A DNA stretch of 64,000 nucleotides from Oopsacas minuta (Eukaryota; Porifera; Hexactinellida; Lyssacinosida; Leucopsacidae): positions 62,001-126,000 of the forward strand of contig JAKMXF010000288.1 in the NCBI GenBank assembly GCA_024704765.1, in the 5' to 3' direction. Of the stretch, positions 10,701-22,317 are shown piece after piece. Each line of letters opens with the position of its first letter. Within the stretch, counting starts at the first letter, position 1. Both the position numbers and the translations under genes were made by a program. The notes under the pieces are model-generated. The model saw only the letters and a list, made by a program, of their open reading frames with translations. It had not been told where the DNA came from and did not search any database.

Positions 10701-13700
10701 GTGTTTTAAGAGGAAATATTTACAGGTATTTGACTAATAGCTATAATATATACTCAATTCCTGTTATATCGAAGAGAAATAAACTGTGGATTATATTTGA
10801 CGGTTTTGGATCATTTTTGTCCAATTTCAGACTTCAATATAAACCAGGGCTGTCTTGGGAATTAAATTTTGATTCCCATCTCCACAGGAATTCCCTCATA
10901 GGAAAAATACTATTCCCAATCCCACGGCACCCTGATAAAAACGGGTATTCGCTATAATTGGAGTTAACCGTATTGTCTAAGTGTATAATAAAGAGTTATA
11001 CTGTTATAGGTAAATTTCAATTAAATATTTTGTAGGGAAAAAGAGGAATAGAGAAGCCACCATTTAATCTACCAGCGTTTATCAAGGTAACTCATACAGC
11101 CATGGCAACTACTTACAAACAACCTGCTTACGGTTGCCTCTGTATAACGTTCATAGTTGGCTAGTGGCCACTTTAATGCTGTCATTAAATTCTTAGATTA
11201 ATTCTCTACGTTTACTAGGCAACAGGAATTCAAGAAATGAGACAAGTTTTGCAAGAAAAAGTGAGTATTCGACTATTCAATTACTAGAAAATGAGTATTG
11301 CTATATATGTCTGTTACCACATTATTAGGATGATATTAAATCTCTAAAAAGTAAAGCGAGAGAGAAAGTACGCCCCAAACTTGGTAAGATGACTATTGAG
11401 TATCAGAAACTACACGATGCATTTTTCAAGTAAGTTACCAATATTTATAACTGGTGCCAATACATTACAATTCACTTCATGTCACGTAGCTTTTAATATT
11501 TCTATTTTAGATGGCAGACTAAACCGTACATGACAATACACGGAGATTTGTATTATGAGGTAGTTTCATTCGTAATCTTATAAGTATAAATTTGGCTTTT
11601 GCGAATAACTTAACTTGACATGCCAAATTGGTCCAGTCCTACTATCTTTGAATTATCTATAACACTAGATATAACCAAAATTCCTTTTCCCTACACCCTA
11701 CATATCGTGCCAGTGTCTCTTTCCGCGTTTTGGAGTTGTTGAGTAAGTTTTTTATGGAACCTCAATTGTTGCTCTAGTGTTTTTAACAGCATTTATTTGT
11801 GTAAAAAATTTTTCATGGATTAGCGTCAAAGCTATCCGCACCCTTATACATGTCAGTATATATTTACACGTTTTTTGGGTTGTTAAGAAAGTTATTGGAT
11901 GGGTCAGCTCTATTCAAAAAATAGCCATGCCGGATCTATATTTTGACTAGGTGCCCTCGTTAAAATTTAGCCAGTATTACTGTTGTGTTTCAAGATTGCT
12001 GCTAGCCAAATCAAAAATGTAGCAACCTAAGTTGTTATAAGGAATGGATTATATATACACAGCCATGCCAATTTGTTGAATTGAATAAGATTATATTTCT
12101 GTTTAGGGAAAAGAATTTGAAACACAATTGAGAGAGAAGAAGCCAGGAGAATTAAGTGATGAACTGAGACAAGCATTGTCTATGCCTACCGGACATGTTA
12201 GTAATTTTATGGTATCGGTATCTAAATCCCTTACGGGGCCTACCCATGATAGTTATATCTCTACTACGTATCAGTAGTAGTGAGTATTATTTTATATTTC
12301 TATTCATTATACCAATCTTGATTAACACATATCTTTACAGGATAAACACAAATGTCCCCCTCCGTGGCTAATCGCTATGCAGAGATACGGACCTCCACCT
12401 GCTTATCCCAATCTGAAAATACCAGGTTTAAACGCACCGATACCAGAAGTATGTTATCTATTTCCATAATTATAAATTCCTTTACCCCTCCTGTATATTT
12501 ATATATCATTCAAATACACTTTATTTACCATCTTACCAAACAGTGAAAGTAATATAAATTCCATAAGATATATTAAACTCATACTTACCGACCCTTTCTA
12601 ACTTTTCCCGGGAATTTCAAATATTTCCCTGAATTTCTATTCAAATGTAAATAATATAAAATTAGCACCATTTTGTCAGAAAATTGCCAGAAATATCAAT
12701 TTTTTTCCTTGAGTATCATGTCAAATCTGGGATAATCTAGGGATGCCGGGGAGGTTGGCAAGTATGCGAACTCCGCTGATATCGAAGTAATTATCTCGGC
12801 CCCCTTGAGCTTCGGTATAACGGTAGTGACTGTATTTTATTAAGTTTTATTACTCTGATTCATTCATTAATGCTGCAAGAATTGGGATCGATATATCTAT
12901 CCTTAACCAAACTTTTTGCCACATTTGTTACACATAAGTTCTCCTAGGACAGGTTTCTCAACTTGTGGTCATATGACAAAACTTGGTCATTTTTCTATTA
13001 CAACCAAACCTGAACCCTAAGTCGAATTGGGTGTGATCATCTATCATGATACATACGTAATTTTAACAATCATAGCCTAGCCCATCAGAGTTTGAGGAAG
13101 CCTGTTCTTTAACATATATCATGTATATTATATAGGGCGCTTTATTCGGCTATCATCTAGGAGGATGGGGTAAGCCTCCAGTAGATGAGTACGGTAGAGC
13201 TCTGTATGGAGATGTGTTTGGTACACAGCAACAGAATATGTGTGTAAGTTCAATAATCTCCAATTTGTAATATATTACAGTGAGTATACTCTTGCATAGA
13301 GTAGAACTCGGATAAGACATCGGGAACCATATTAGTACGTATTAATAGTAATCCGAGTGTATGTGCGTCTTATACTAATAGGGGTTGTATCAAATTGATT
13401 AGAGACTAAATAATTGGTTTGAATAGGTACAGTCAGGGTCATAAGGGGCAACTAGAACCATTTGAGTTCCCACCTAGATTCTGCTCCACCATATACAAAA
13501 TGTAGAGGGCGGTTGGCGGGTGGGCAACACCTCATCTCCGCACCCCCTAACTCAGAAGCCTAGTTACACCAGTGGCTGGTTCGCTTATTGTGAACCAAAA
13601 TCTTGTTCATAATAAAGAGAATTCATGTTAAGGAAAATTATATATAGGACCTTAGCGTGCTAGAGTGTAATTCCGCTCTAGGACACTATATTTAGTGTAT

Positions 13701-16700
13701 TTTGATTTTGATTAGTTTCAAACAGAGTCCCAGAAATAATGCTAGGACCATAGGGTCCTGAGAATAACTCCTCTCCATATTAATATCAACTCTTTGCGTC
13801 ACGTATGTTCACAGGGACTGGATATTTTGATAAGAGATTCGATTTAAAACTTGGATCAAAAACGCTTCTCAGCTGTCCATGAAAAATCAGCCTCAACAAT
13901 TCGGAAACGCATTCTATGACGCTGTGGCAACAAAACCCCCTTCACAATAAAGACCTAACTGCAACAAGTTGTAATCTAATATTGAATAGAATTACTACTA
14001 ACAAACAACAATAAAATGTGTTACTATTGTAGACGTGACAATAATTACTTCATAATTATTACTAATTTAAAAGCATTAGACAAAAGCCGTAACTATGGTA
14101 GAACTAAGGAATGTTATAGACTAAATACTAGTGAGATGCTAGTAGCAAGTTATAGGGGGGTGTGGTTATGAGCTAATCTCGCATGTCTTCATCCCCGGAG
14201 TGTTCCTTGACTGGGGACTCGGAAGGAGATCGTTCGTGCTCCGGAGATTCTGCTTCAGACTTGAGGGAGTATTTGTCATTTGTTGGAGATTTCTTGATGG
14301 GTGAGGGAGACCTTGATTCGGATTTACTCTCATTAGAATGTGAATCTCGCATTCGTCGCTTTTTCCTACTGTCGTGAGATGAACGGCTTCTTCGCTTGCG
14401 TTCACGATCTCTACTCCTGTCTCTGTCTCTTTCTCTTTCCCTCTCGCGGTAACGATCCCTGCCTCGAGACGGACTTGGACTGCTACTGCTTCGTGAGTAA
14501 CTCCGTGAATGACGTCTGGTCCTTGAGTGTGAGTGTGAGTGTGATCTGCTACGTGATCTAGAACGACTGCGTCTGCCAGGACTATGACGACTCCTCCCAT
14601 CAAACAGACGTATTGTTCGCCCGTGGAGTTCTTGCCCGTCCAACTTCCTCAGAGCAGTTTTCATATCATCATAAGCCATAAATTCAACTATTCCCTCTCC
14701 TACTCGCTTTCTATGTGCATCTGCATAGGATATCCTTCCTGCTACACGCATAAAATCTTTCAAATCCTGCCATGACACACGACTCGACAGGTTTTCAACA
14801 ACAACACGATATTCCGTTCTTACAGGGGGACCATACTTAGCATACCCCCGGGAGTAGTAATACCCACGATACCCAGATCTGAAGCTGCTGCTGCTCATGC
14901 TCATTGGAGGAGATGATCTACGTCCATAGCTTGAGCCTCCTTTCGCCAATTCAACTAGCACTCTCTCTCCCAGCAAATCTTTCCCATCACATGAATACAC
15001 AGCTTCATCAGCATCACGTACACTATCAAATTCAACAAACCCAAACCCATTCTTGAGATTGATGTCTCGTATACGTCCATATGGTTTGAAGAATCTCTCT
15101 ACATCTCTTTCACGGGCAGCAGGACTGAGGCGACCGATGTAAACACGATTCGTCATCTCTGTTAATAAACCAACAAATATTAAAATACAGTGGAACCTTG
15201 GGAATTATCAACAACCTTAGCCCGAATCAATCGGATATTTCGTATTTCAGAAACTTTCAAAAATTAACCAGTATCTTAGAACAACTCGAAAAATCTGTTA
15301 TACGGGGTTCCACTGTATATATGTATATACCCAACAAACATACGTCATTTTCGCATATTTCAAACCTACTTACCTTCATACAGTAATCTCTACAATTCGG
15401 AACCCATCTTAACCTCAACTCTGTGCACATTACGTAATTTAGAAAAAAATTGAATTTCACCCCTATTTATATACACTGACACATCAGGACTCGTGAGCTT
15501 TAATTCCCTCATAAAACCAATGGTCAGTAACTACATCTATCCACTCATCCTACTCCAGGTCAGCACAATCATGCACACCAGTTTACCAACAGAAAATACA
15601 TCAAATTATGTAGACACCTGACTCCATCGACATCCTAAGACATCGAGTCATCTGCCTAGTGAATTGATTAAGAGGTTATCCATGGTACTAAAAACTTATT
15701 CATACTCACTCGTAAGAGTTACCATTGGTTTTCAAAGGCTAAATTATAACACGTGTTCTATACTACAAGAATAAGTTATCGATAAATTAAGTGATCTATT
15801 TGGAATTTCGAATAGCATAATTTGAAGTAATGCTCTTACAAACTGTGGCGTTATAGACGCAAAGTCGCTCAGTTGTATGTTTCCCAAAGCACAGTTATTA
15901 ATTATCGCGTAAAGCATTGCATTGGGTGCGGGAAAAATCAAAAAACTCATCCAGCGTTCTCTGATTTGATGAGGTAGCATGTATGCTAGACAGCTGTACT
16001 TAATTAATATGAAGTCACGCATTATGATATTCAGTTGCTGAATATGTTCATCCAATACAGTGAATTTGAATTGGTTTATGACTATGGAGCAGTTATTTCT
16101 GGCACGAGAAGTGTATTTAATTGTTAATGTTGATAATAAAGTGAACAATATCAAAAGTAGCAATGCTGGGCTCAATAGATGATCAGTGGTTAAGATAGCA
16201 AGAAATTTTGAATAGTTTAATAATCGAATTTATTAACTGCTGGAAAATATTAAGTTTTATCGTCTATGGTGGCTTACATAGGCGCCGAACCGGGGGCGAG
16301 CCCCACCTCGTTTGGTTACAGCTCCGTAGAGTTAATACAAAATGTGTGAGCCCTCCTGGTGGCTTAATAATACACTAAAGGACCTGGACATGACCTGGAA
16401 TCGAAATGAAAAGTTCTGACATTTTGTATACCATGAATTCACGTTATATTCAACAAGGATATATTAAAATATGGTACCAAAGCGTCAAAGTAACATACAT
16501 TCAATGTCGAAGAAATTATCGCGGTTCCGTGAGCTTCGACAATCTGCAAGTTGACTATTTATATCAGAATATTTAGAAGTAAAACAAACAAATGTAATTC
16601 CTCCAAAATGTATTCAATAAAATAAGGTGATTAGTCCACAGAGATTGTATTGAATGAATGTATACAGTCAACTCCTGTCTATCGAAATGCCCACAACTTA

Positions 16701-19700
16701 AATCTTGAATTGTACCCATATGGCCTCAAAACGGCAAAGAAACATAGATTTCGGTACCTAGATTCCATCGGTTATATCAAAGGAATTATCTTGTACCTTG
16801 AAGTTCGATATATCGGGAATTGACTGTACATTTATGCAATATTATCTTGGAGAATACGTGCAGACATAAATGGCGCAAACTAATAAATAAAATTATAGAA
16901 TAGGGAAAATACAAATAATTATGAGGAAATTAGAAAGAATGTTGAACTCACAGAACAGATTCTGAGATCTTTGAAGCGATAATATATGATTAGTTGATTG
17001 TTTGTAGGATGATAAAGGAGATGATGAAGATATCGACAAAAGGCTATGGGGAGAACTAGAATCAGATGATGAATCTTCAGATGAGGTTGTATTACAATAC
17101 TATTATAGCTATCCTATAGATATCCACTATATAGCTATATGCAGTAGAAATAATGAATAATGGTTCATTACTATGTGATAGAAAATTGTCACTGAATTTT
17201 TTGTTAGAAAATACATCAATGGCGAATAGTTGGACAAAAATTCAAATTGGCTTTAATTCTTAAATTCCAATGAATTTATGATAGTATTAAATTCATTTTA
17301 ACACCTTTATTGACAGAAAAGATTTTAAGAAATCAGCCATTCAAGTTGTATTCAAATACATCATCCTCAGGGTCTGTTTTTCGGACAGAATTGGGATGAT
17401 CCCAATCTGGGGTCAACAAGATCTATTGCAGTCTATGGAAGGGGGTCTAAATTTACCGATTATTGAGATAAAAATTATAGTATTTCCCTAAATAGCAAAG
17501 TATTTGCTGTCGAATTAATTCTGTTTACTGCAGTCCAAACTGGATGATTTCGTCTTCATAATTATGAAAATGTATGGACGAAACACTCCTATTTTGGCTG
17601 TAGTTGTTGTGTGAATATAGATTGTTACATGTTGTAGAAATACAACAGATTTCAATATATTATAATATTTAGAGTGATAATGCTTCTGAAGAAGAGATAG
17701 CTAAACCTCCACTACCAGAGGATCCTGGTATTAGAACTCCAGCTGGGTGAGTTAGAATCTAATTAACATATTTATTGAGATTCAAATGTGCTTTGATTTA
17801 TAGACCGTAGATCTTGAAAAAACTAGAGATATTTTATTAACAAAATTTCCAGTTTATCTATACAGATCTTCAACTTTTCCACCAGAAAGTTCAAAAGGGG
17901 GAAACATGCTTTGTATCTTTTCTTTACTTTGGCTAGCATGCATGTTAATCGTTACATGATGTACGAGCATAATAGTAATAACCATTTTGGCGTATTTATC
18001 TACTGTGACAACCAGGTGTACCGAATGTATAAACACCCGTGACATTCCAGCCGGGCTCTGGCCGTGAAAATGAATTCTACCTACTATGTAATACATCAGA
18101 GAATACAACAAATCATTTGGCTGCTCTATAATCAATAAAGTATTAGTCGGAAACTTGTTTCAGCTCCACAATCCGCATCAAGTGAACCTGCCATATGAAT
18201 ATTGTCCACATGCTTAGATGGACATCGCGTGGAACTGAAACAAGTTTCTCATTAACAGGGGCCTTATATGAAATTAATAATGTCTAGATATAATTCTAAT
18301 CAGTCCATCTATGTCCACATTCATCATTACAACAAACGTAGTACAGCTTCATTCCTTCATCGGGGTTAGTAGACTGACTCTGAAAGAATACAGCCTCTCT
18401 GTACTCACAGGCAGGACATGGGGACTCCTCTGTACGTGGTAGAGTTGGGTCATGCGCCACGTCAGCTATTATTCGCGTCAGTTCATCTACCTCGTGACGT
18501 ATCTTGTTCACGTAAATACAGGAAGATTCTTGTTCGCTTAGATCCATGTTCTTAGCTTCCTATCAATAAATATACAAGTACTCATAGTCAGCTTAATCAG
18601 AGCTTCTCAACCTATGGTCATATGACCTAACTTGGCCACAATTTGACCTCTGAGAAGTTTACGTCATATTTTGGTCAAGTTGATATTCTATAACTATTTT
18701 AGACCAAACTTGACCAACGTGGCCAAACATGATCGATCTTGAATCAAAATCTAGTTGGTGTGGTCAACTTGTCATTATACAGAATGTTATGCAAAGTGTT
18801 ACCTCAGCCCATGAGAATTTGAGTAAACCTAAGTTAGATAATATTATTAAAATATATATCCAGGGTGGACAGTCCCTTTATTTTGAAAGGGGTATTATCG
18901 CTACGAGAGTATTTGGTTAACAGTCAACTCCCGTTTGATCGAAGATCAAGGGACCACGATATACACTTTTCGATATAACCGATGGAATTCATGTTTTTAC
19001 GGTTTGGGGCATATTTGTACAATTCAGACTTCTATATAAGGCAAGTATTCGCTATCTGTGTTTGATATAACGGGACTTGACTGTACTATTGCCTAACCTT
19101 TTTAAAATGACAAGTCCTACACTCATAGAAAAGTGCTTTCCTAGCTTTGTCTTCCTTGGGGTACAGCATGTTATTACACTCCTGACAGAACTGTATACCT
19201 ACAAATGAGGGTCCACTCTTTGGTGGTTCTTTCTGAGTTGTGTCAAACAAACTATCTGTTGTCATGTCCATTGCCATTATATGAAGGAATGTCTAGTGCC
19301 TTTAAAATATCTATAGATGAGTTATTTACTTACGTAGTAATTCACAACATTTTAGCTGTAACCTGTTGTGTCCAATATATTATCGTTCTTACGGAAAATA
19401 CTCCTTTATCTTAGCGCAGGGAATTTTTTATAGCTTTTTTGTCAAAAGATTGTTGCAGTGTAGTATACGAAAAAAGAGATTTGTGTTTTAATTAATTTCC
19501 ATGCAAAATTTCCCAAAATCTTTCATACTTTATTAGCCCCTCAATTCTCTTGGTAACTCCCTTAATGGTTAGATATACTCTACATTATTGGTTGCTACGA
19601 AATACTACAAGGGCCTGGAATCAGTGTTGACCAGTACTTCTCAACCTGGGTCCGTAATCCCCAAAAGTTGCATTATAGTGAGTCCGTGTATCCCATAAAT

Positions 19701-21654
19701 TGAACATAGGGGAGTCCACGGGTACAAATGGTTGAGAACCACTTGTGTAGACTATAGTGAGTGTATATCCGAATTCGTGTAACTCACAGCGTTATCACGA
19801 GAGTTGACAGGCCTGCAATCAATTCACAAGTCATTTATACTGCGTGAACAAAAGTGATATAAATAAAGAGTTCGTACTTTTTCCAGAGTTTCGTATTAAA
19901 CCAAGTCCACTGTGTATCAATTGATATTTTGATATGTTTATCGATGAACTCTATAGATTCACTACACCTAGTGGTCTAATCTCTGTACCCAGAGGAATAG
20001 AAACTCCAGCCACTATTGAACTGAGGTAGGCATCATTTAGATAGTTATCAATTGGATTTATTATAGAGATTAAGTGGTTTATTTTCGGTTTAATCTACAG
20101 GAAGCGTCCTACAGAAGATGGACATGAAGGGTGAATATACTACAATAGAAATTAAGTTCAATTATGTATTTACCCTGTGCATCAAACGATCGTGTATTAT
20201 GCTAAATATGTGTAGGATGTGGAAAGAATGCACTCATTTTCCAATTTTTACCACAATAGTTTAGATTGTAATACACTGTAGCTGTATAGTATTATAATGG
20301 TTGAGTATAATCTAATATAATCAATCTTGTAGAGGAGAACCTCCATCTCTCTTTACTGTACTCCCAGAGAAGCAGACAACTACTGGTACTTTCCTGACTA
20401 CACATACATTTGACTTATCAGGAGTGAGTATTATAATGTAGAAATATCCATGTAATAATAGTAGCTCAATTCAGAAGCTCAGTGTAAAATTAAACTGGTC
20501 AAACTGGGTAGTGTTCCCAACCTAGAAGGGTAAAAAGTGAATTCGTTGAGTTATATTTGTATATATCTTTTAGATTGTTCCAGGTCATTCTGCTAAAGTA
20601 AGTAGAGATAGCATGCTTTTATTCTATTCGAGATTGCTCATATATTTACCCTGAATACGACTGGTCAAAAGTGTAAAAATGTCGGTAAACGTAGTGCGAA
20701 TTTTTGATGCTCTAACTCATTACGCTCAAACAGATAGGCCGTAATCGGCTAACTCAGATTGATGCCATGTGGTGATATAACGATTATTAATTAATAATGA
20801 CGTCATTCAGTATTCTATCGTTTGAATAATACTCCAAGTGAATATTTGAACAGCTGATTTATTTGATGAATATTATGATATATATATATATATGTATATG
20901 TATAGGCTCCCACACCAGCTATGAGTTCAGAAGGAGTAGAATTAATGTTGGATCCTAGTGAGCTAGACATGGAGCCTTCTACACTACAGGCTAAGTAAGT
21001 GCTTATACATGTATAATTCCATATAGAACAGCAGTTCTCAACCTGTGATCCACAGATTGTGCTAAAATTGGCACAGTGGTTCCACAGGTGAAAAGGTTGT
21101 GAACTTCTGGTAGAGAATGTCTGAATTGGAACGAAAATGTTTATTACGTATATTTTGTATTATACGTATAGCAAACAAATTTTGGTGACGTAACTTCTAT
21201 TTGATTGATTTCTGCAATAATTATTTTGCATGAAAACAGAAGTTCTCGAATTGAATTATTCGTTAGAATGGATCAGGGATATATTATACAAGATTATTTG
21301 AGGACCGTTTTCCAGAGGATGGTTCTTATATTCGATATGTTATCATAACGGTGTGTTCTTATAAGCGATACCCACTGTATATGCTTAGAAGATTAAATTC
21401 GCTAATTGTGAGACAAATTTTCTGTATATTATATAAAATTTGTACTGTTTGTATTCTCTCTAATTATTTAGGTTTGAACAAAAGTTAAAGGATCGTGATG
21501 ATGAAAACTCAACAGATGTGAAGAAGGTAATAAACAGTTGTATACAAAATTACTATATTGTCTTAAACTCTTACTTTTTTAGGGAAAACGCAAGAAGTCA
21601 CAGACTGAAACAACTAAATCCAGCAGTAAAAAGATGAAATCATTCAAATTTTAA
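7710..21654 (+). CDS. SF3B2: Splicing factor 3B subunit 2 (SF3B2/SAP145), 24 exons
   Basis: U2 snRNP SF3b subunit involved in branch-site recognition. Exons by phase-matched splicing: 7710-7761, 8283-8449, 8624-8712, 9306-9381, 9618-9677, 9870-9917, 10434-10580, 10666-10725, 11036-11086, 11219-11260, 11329-11429, 11511-11559, 12107-12196, 12341-12448, 13136-13243, 17008-17085, 17673-17746, 19957-20025, 20101-20130, 20333-20423, 20574-20597, 20906-20994, 21472-21526, 21583-21654. They total 609 residues. Hallmarks: [41 protein letters not shown]...[13 protein letters not shown], the PSP segment [34 protein letters not shown], and the terminal SFKF. The intron after exon 4 uses a GC donor. Human is about 895 residues and begins with a SAP domain that is absent here, so the first exon is the least certain. 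Two introns host antisense genes. Confidence 0.9.
7886..8028. mobile_element. TA-flanked MITE in SF3B2 intron 1
   Basis: Begins CAGTGGAACCTCTATAATTC and ends AATTATAGAGGTTGTATTG, flanked by TA on both sides. The inverted ends and TA target site fit a non-autonomous Tc1/mariner/pogo-type element. Related ends (CAGTGGAACCT) occur at 15188-15315 and 22426-22538. Confidence 0.7.
8985..9190 (+). repeat. Dispersed repeat, copy 2
   Basis: Direct, diverged copy of about 5035-5215, lying in the SF3B2 intron between exons 3 and 4. Shared blocks include CTCGATTACCC, GTTTACTTTATATTCATA and ATCGGATTCAGTATATTCG. Confidence 0.5.
9708..9841. mobile_element. TA-flanked MITE in SF3B2 intron 5
   Basis: Begins CAGCAGAACTTCGTTAATAT and ends AACGAGATTCTACTG, flanked by TA on both sides. 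Same general end type as other CAGT...ACTG elements in the window. The internal part resembles copies at 34.5, 46.6 and 55.6 kb. Confidence 0.65.
10845..10934. repeat. Short hAT-like repeat, copy 2
   Basis: Ninety bases from CAGGGCTGTC to GGCACCCTG within an SF3B2 intron. It is related to 636-734. The CAGGG ends are imperfect inverted repeats. Confidence 0.5.
14173..15156 (-). CDS. SRSF: SR splicing factor (SRSF4/5/6 type), nested antisense in SF3B2
   Basis: A 327-residue nuclear splicing regulator. The N-terminal RRM (residues about 4-72) contains VYIGRLSP as RNP2 and GFGFVEF as RNP1. A glycine/serine/tyrosine-rich linker follows. The second, pseudo-RRM (about 114-185) carries [10 protein letters not shown], the signature of two-RRM SR proteins. 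The RS tail (about 190-327) holds long RS, RD and RE runs. The coding region is one uninterrupted exon with ATG at 15156 and stop at 14173. The whole gene lies inside the 3.8-kb SF3B2 intron 13244-17007, on the opposite strand. SRSF4, 5 and 6 cannot be told apart by eye. Confidence 0.93.
   Translation of the reverse strand: MTNRVYIGRLSPAARERDVERFFKPYGRIRDINLKNGFGFVEFDSVRDADEAVYSCDGKDLLGERVLVELAKGGSSYGRRSSPPMSMSSSSFRSGYRGYYYSRGYAKYGPPVRTEYRVVVENLSSRVSWQDLKDFMRVAGRISYADAHRKRVGEGIVEFMAYDDMKTALRKLDGQELHGRTIRLFDGRSRHSPGRRSRSRSRSRSHSHSHSRTRRHSRSYSRSSSSPSPSRGRDRYRERERERDRDRSRDRERKRRSRSSHDSRKKRRMRDSHSNESKSESRSPSPIKKSPTNDKYSLKSEAESPEHERSPSESPVKEHSGDEDMRD
15188..15315. mobile_element. TA-flanked MITE just upstream of the SR gene
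   Basis: Begins CAGTGGAACCTTGGGAATTA and ends ACGGGGTTCCACTG, flanked by TA on both sides (128 bp). It lies 31 bases upstream of the SR-protein start codon, so it probably overlaps its promoter or 5' leader. Confidence 0.75.
15744..16175 (-). CDS. Unrecognised 143-residue open frame, membrane-like
   Basis: Not recognised. The N-terminus is strongly hydrophobic ([18 protein letters not shown]) and could be a signal or membrane anchor, with further hydrophobic stretches ([25 protein letters not shown]). It lies upstream of the SR gene on the same strand, inside the same SF3B2 intron. No splice partners or repeats were found. In AT-rich DNA a frame of this length can arise by chance, and it could also be an eroded fragment of a multi-pass receptor. 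Low confidence. Confidence 0.2.
   Translation of the reverse strand: MSPALLLLILFTLLSTLTIKYTSRARNNCSIVINQFKFTVLDEHIQQLNIIMRDFILIKYSCLAYMLPHQIRERWMSFLIFPAPNAMLYAIINNCALGNIQLSDFASITPQFVRALLQIMLFEIPNRSLNLSITYSCSIEHVL
16665..16826. mobile_element. Pogo-like MITE (CAGTCAACTCC family)
   Basis: Begins CAGTCAACTCCTGTCTATCG and ends CGATATATCGGGAATTGACTG, with TA on both sides (162 bp). Internal blocks CAAAACGGCAAAG and CGGTTATATC recur in the other members at 18.9, 30.3, 38.9, 53.0, 59.3 and 63.9 kb. Confidence 0.8.
18145..18260. repeat. Inverted-end repeat (TTTCAGCTCCA family)
   Basis: Begins GGAAACTTGTTTCAGCTCCA and ends GGAACTGAAACAAGTTTCTC, forming long inverted ends. Related ends occur near 9462, 29160, 42270 and 50045-50575. 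The length and target duplication are not established. Confidence 0.5.
18296..19277 (-). CDS. POLR2I: RNA polymerase II subunit RPB9, two exons, nested antisense in SF3B2
   Basis: Subunit of RNA polymerase II that supports start-site choice and transcript proofreading with TFIIS. Exons are 19098-19277 and 18296-18559, giving 147 residues against 125 in human; the phase-0 splice is AAG|GTTAGG to GATAG|GAAGC. The N-terminal zinc ribbon shows [15 protein letters not shown] and YECRTC. The linker [24 protein letters not shown] is nearly invariant in the family, and the C-terminal ribbon has [16 protein letters not shown] and [10 protein letters not shown]. The extra length is an N-terminal extension and a short acidic insert at the exon junction. 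The gene lies inside the SF3B2 intron 17747-19956 on the opposite strand. Confidence 0.95.
18921..19083. mobile_element. Pogo-like MITE (CAGTCAACTCC family)
   Basis: Begins CAGTCAACTCCCGTTTGATC and ends TATAACGGGACTTGACTG, followed by TA. It lies in the RPB9 intron, which is itself inside an SF3B2 intron. Confidence 0.75.
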
Positions 21655-22317
21655 TAATTCAATATACTTACAAAACCAAAATTATTACTCAAAGAATTCT
21701 AGATTTACTAAATATTGTGGATAGAATAATTATTGGGTTTACATATGTCAAGCCAGCCAAGGTCGTAGCAAGTAGATTTCAATTAGTCAGGTTGACTTAT
21801 ACGAAATATATACATATAGCACCACCAAGATTGGTCCAGTTAAAACCTGACCAACCTGACAGCCTACTACGGCCACGTCATGTGTATATTGACATAGCTT
21901 AGAATAATTCAAATATTTAAGGGGGATATCAGAGAATATTTGAGAATAGTAATTAGTCATTACTCATTTTGTAACGCGAGGGTAGTATGCGAAGTGTGGC
22001 AGCTCCCTTCCTTTTTGTATTACAAAACGATGAAAAAGCGTGACACAAGGAGGGAAAGGTCAAATTTAGGGAATTTTGCGTTACGTAATGTTTGATCGAC
22101 GGGCCCAATGCAATGATCTATTGAAATTCTTTTATGGCTAATCAGAATGTAATTCATGTACCATTCTATACTATCACTGTTATATGATATCAAGGTAGTG
22201 AATTGGTTAATAACTTTACCCCTAAATATGTCTTGTACAGTCCTACACATATACATACAAATTGGTAGGATATAATTACATATAATTATGAGAGGGGAAT
22301 TTGATTTTATTTGAAAA
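21655..22317. other. Intergenic region between SF3B2 and the first adhesion GPCR
   Basis: No gene supported. A minus-strand open frame at 22020-22364 overlaps the GPCR signal exon and has no recognisable motif. The GPCR promoter should lie in this interval. Confidence 0.5.

Noticed and set aside
14166-14603. Second minus-strand frame overlapping the SR gene RS tail
   Set aside because: A shadow frame created by the repetitive RS/RD codons.
17854-18135. 93-codon open frame on the minus strand near RPB9
   Set aside because: No recognisable motif, no splice partners, and it is downstream of RPB9 inside repeat-rich intronic DNA.
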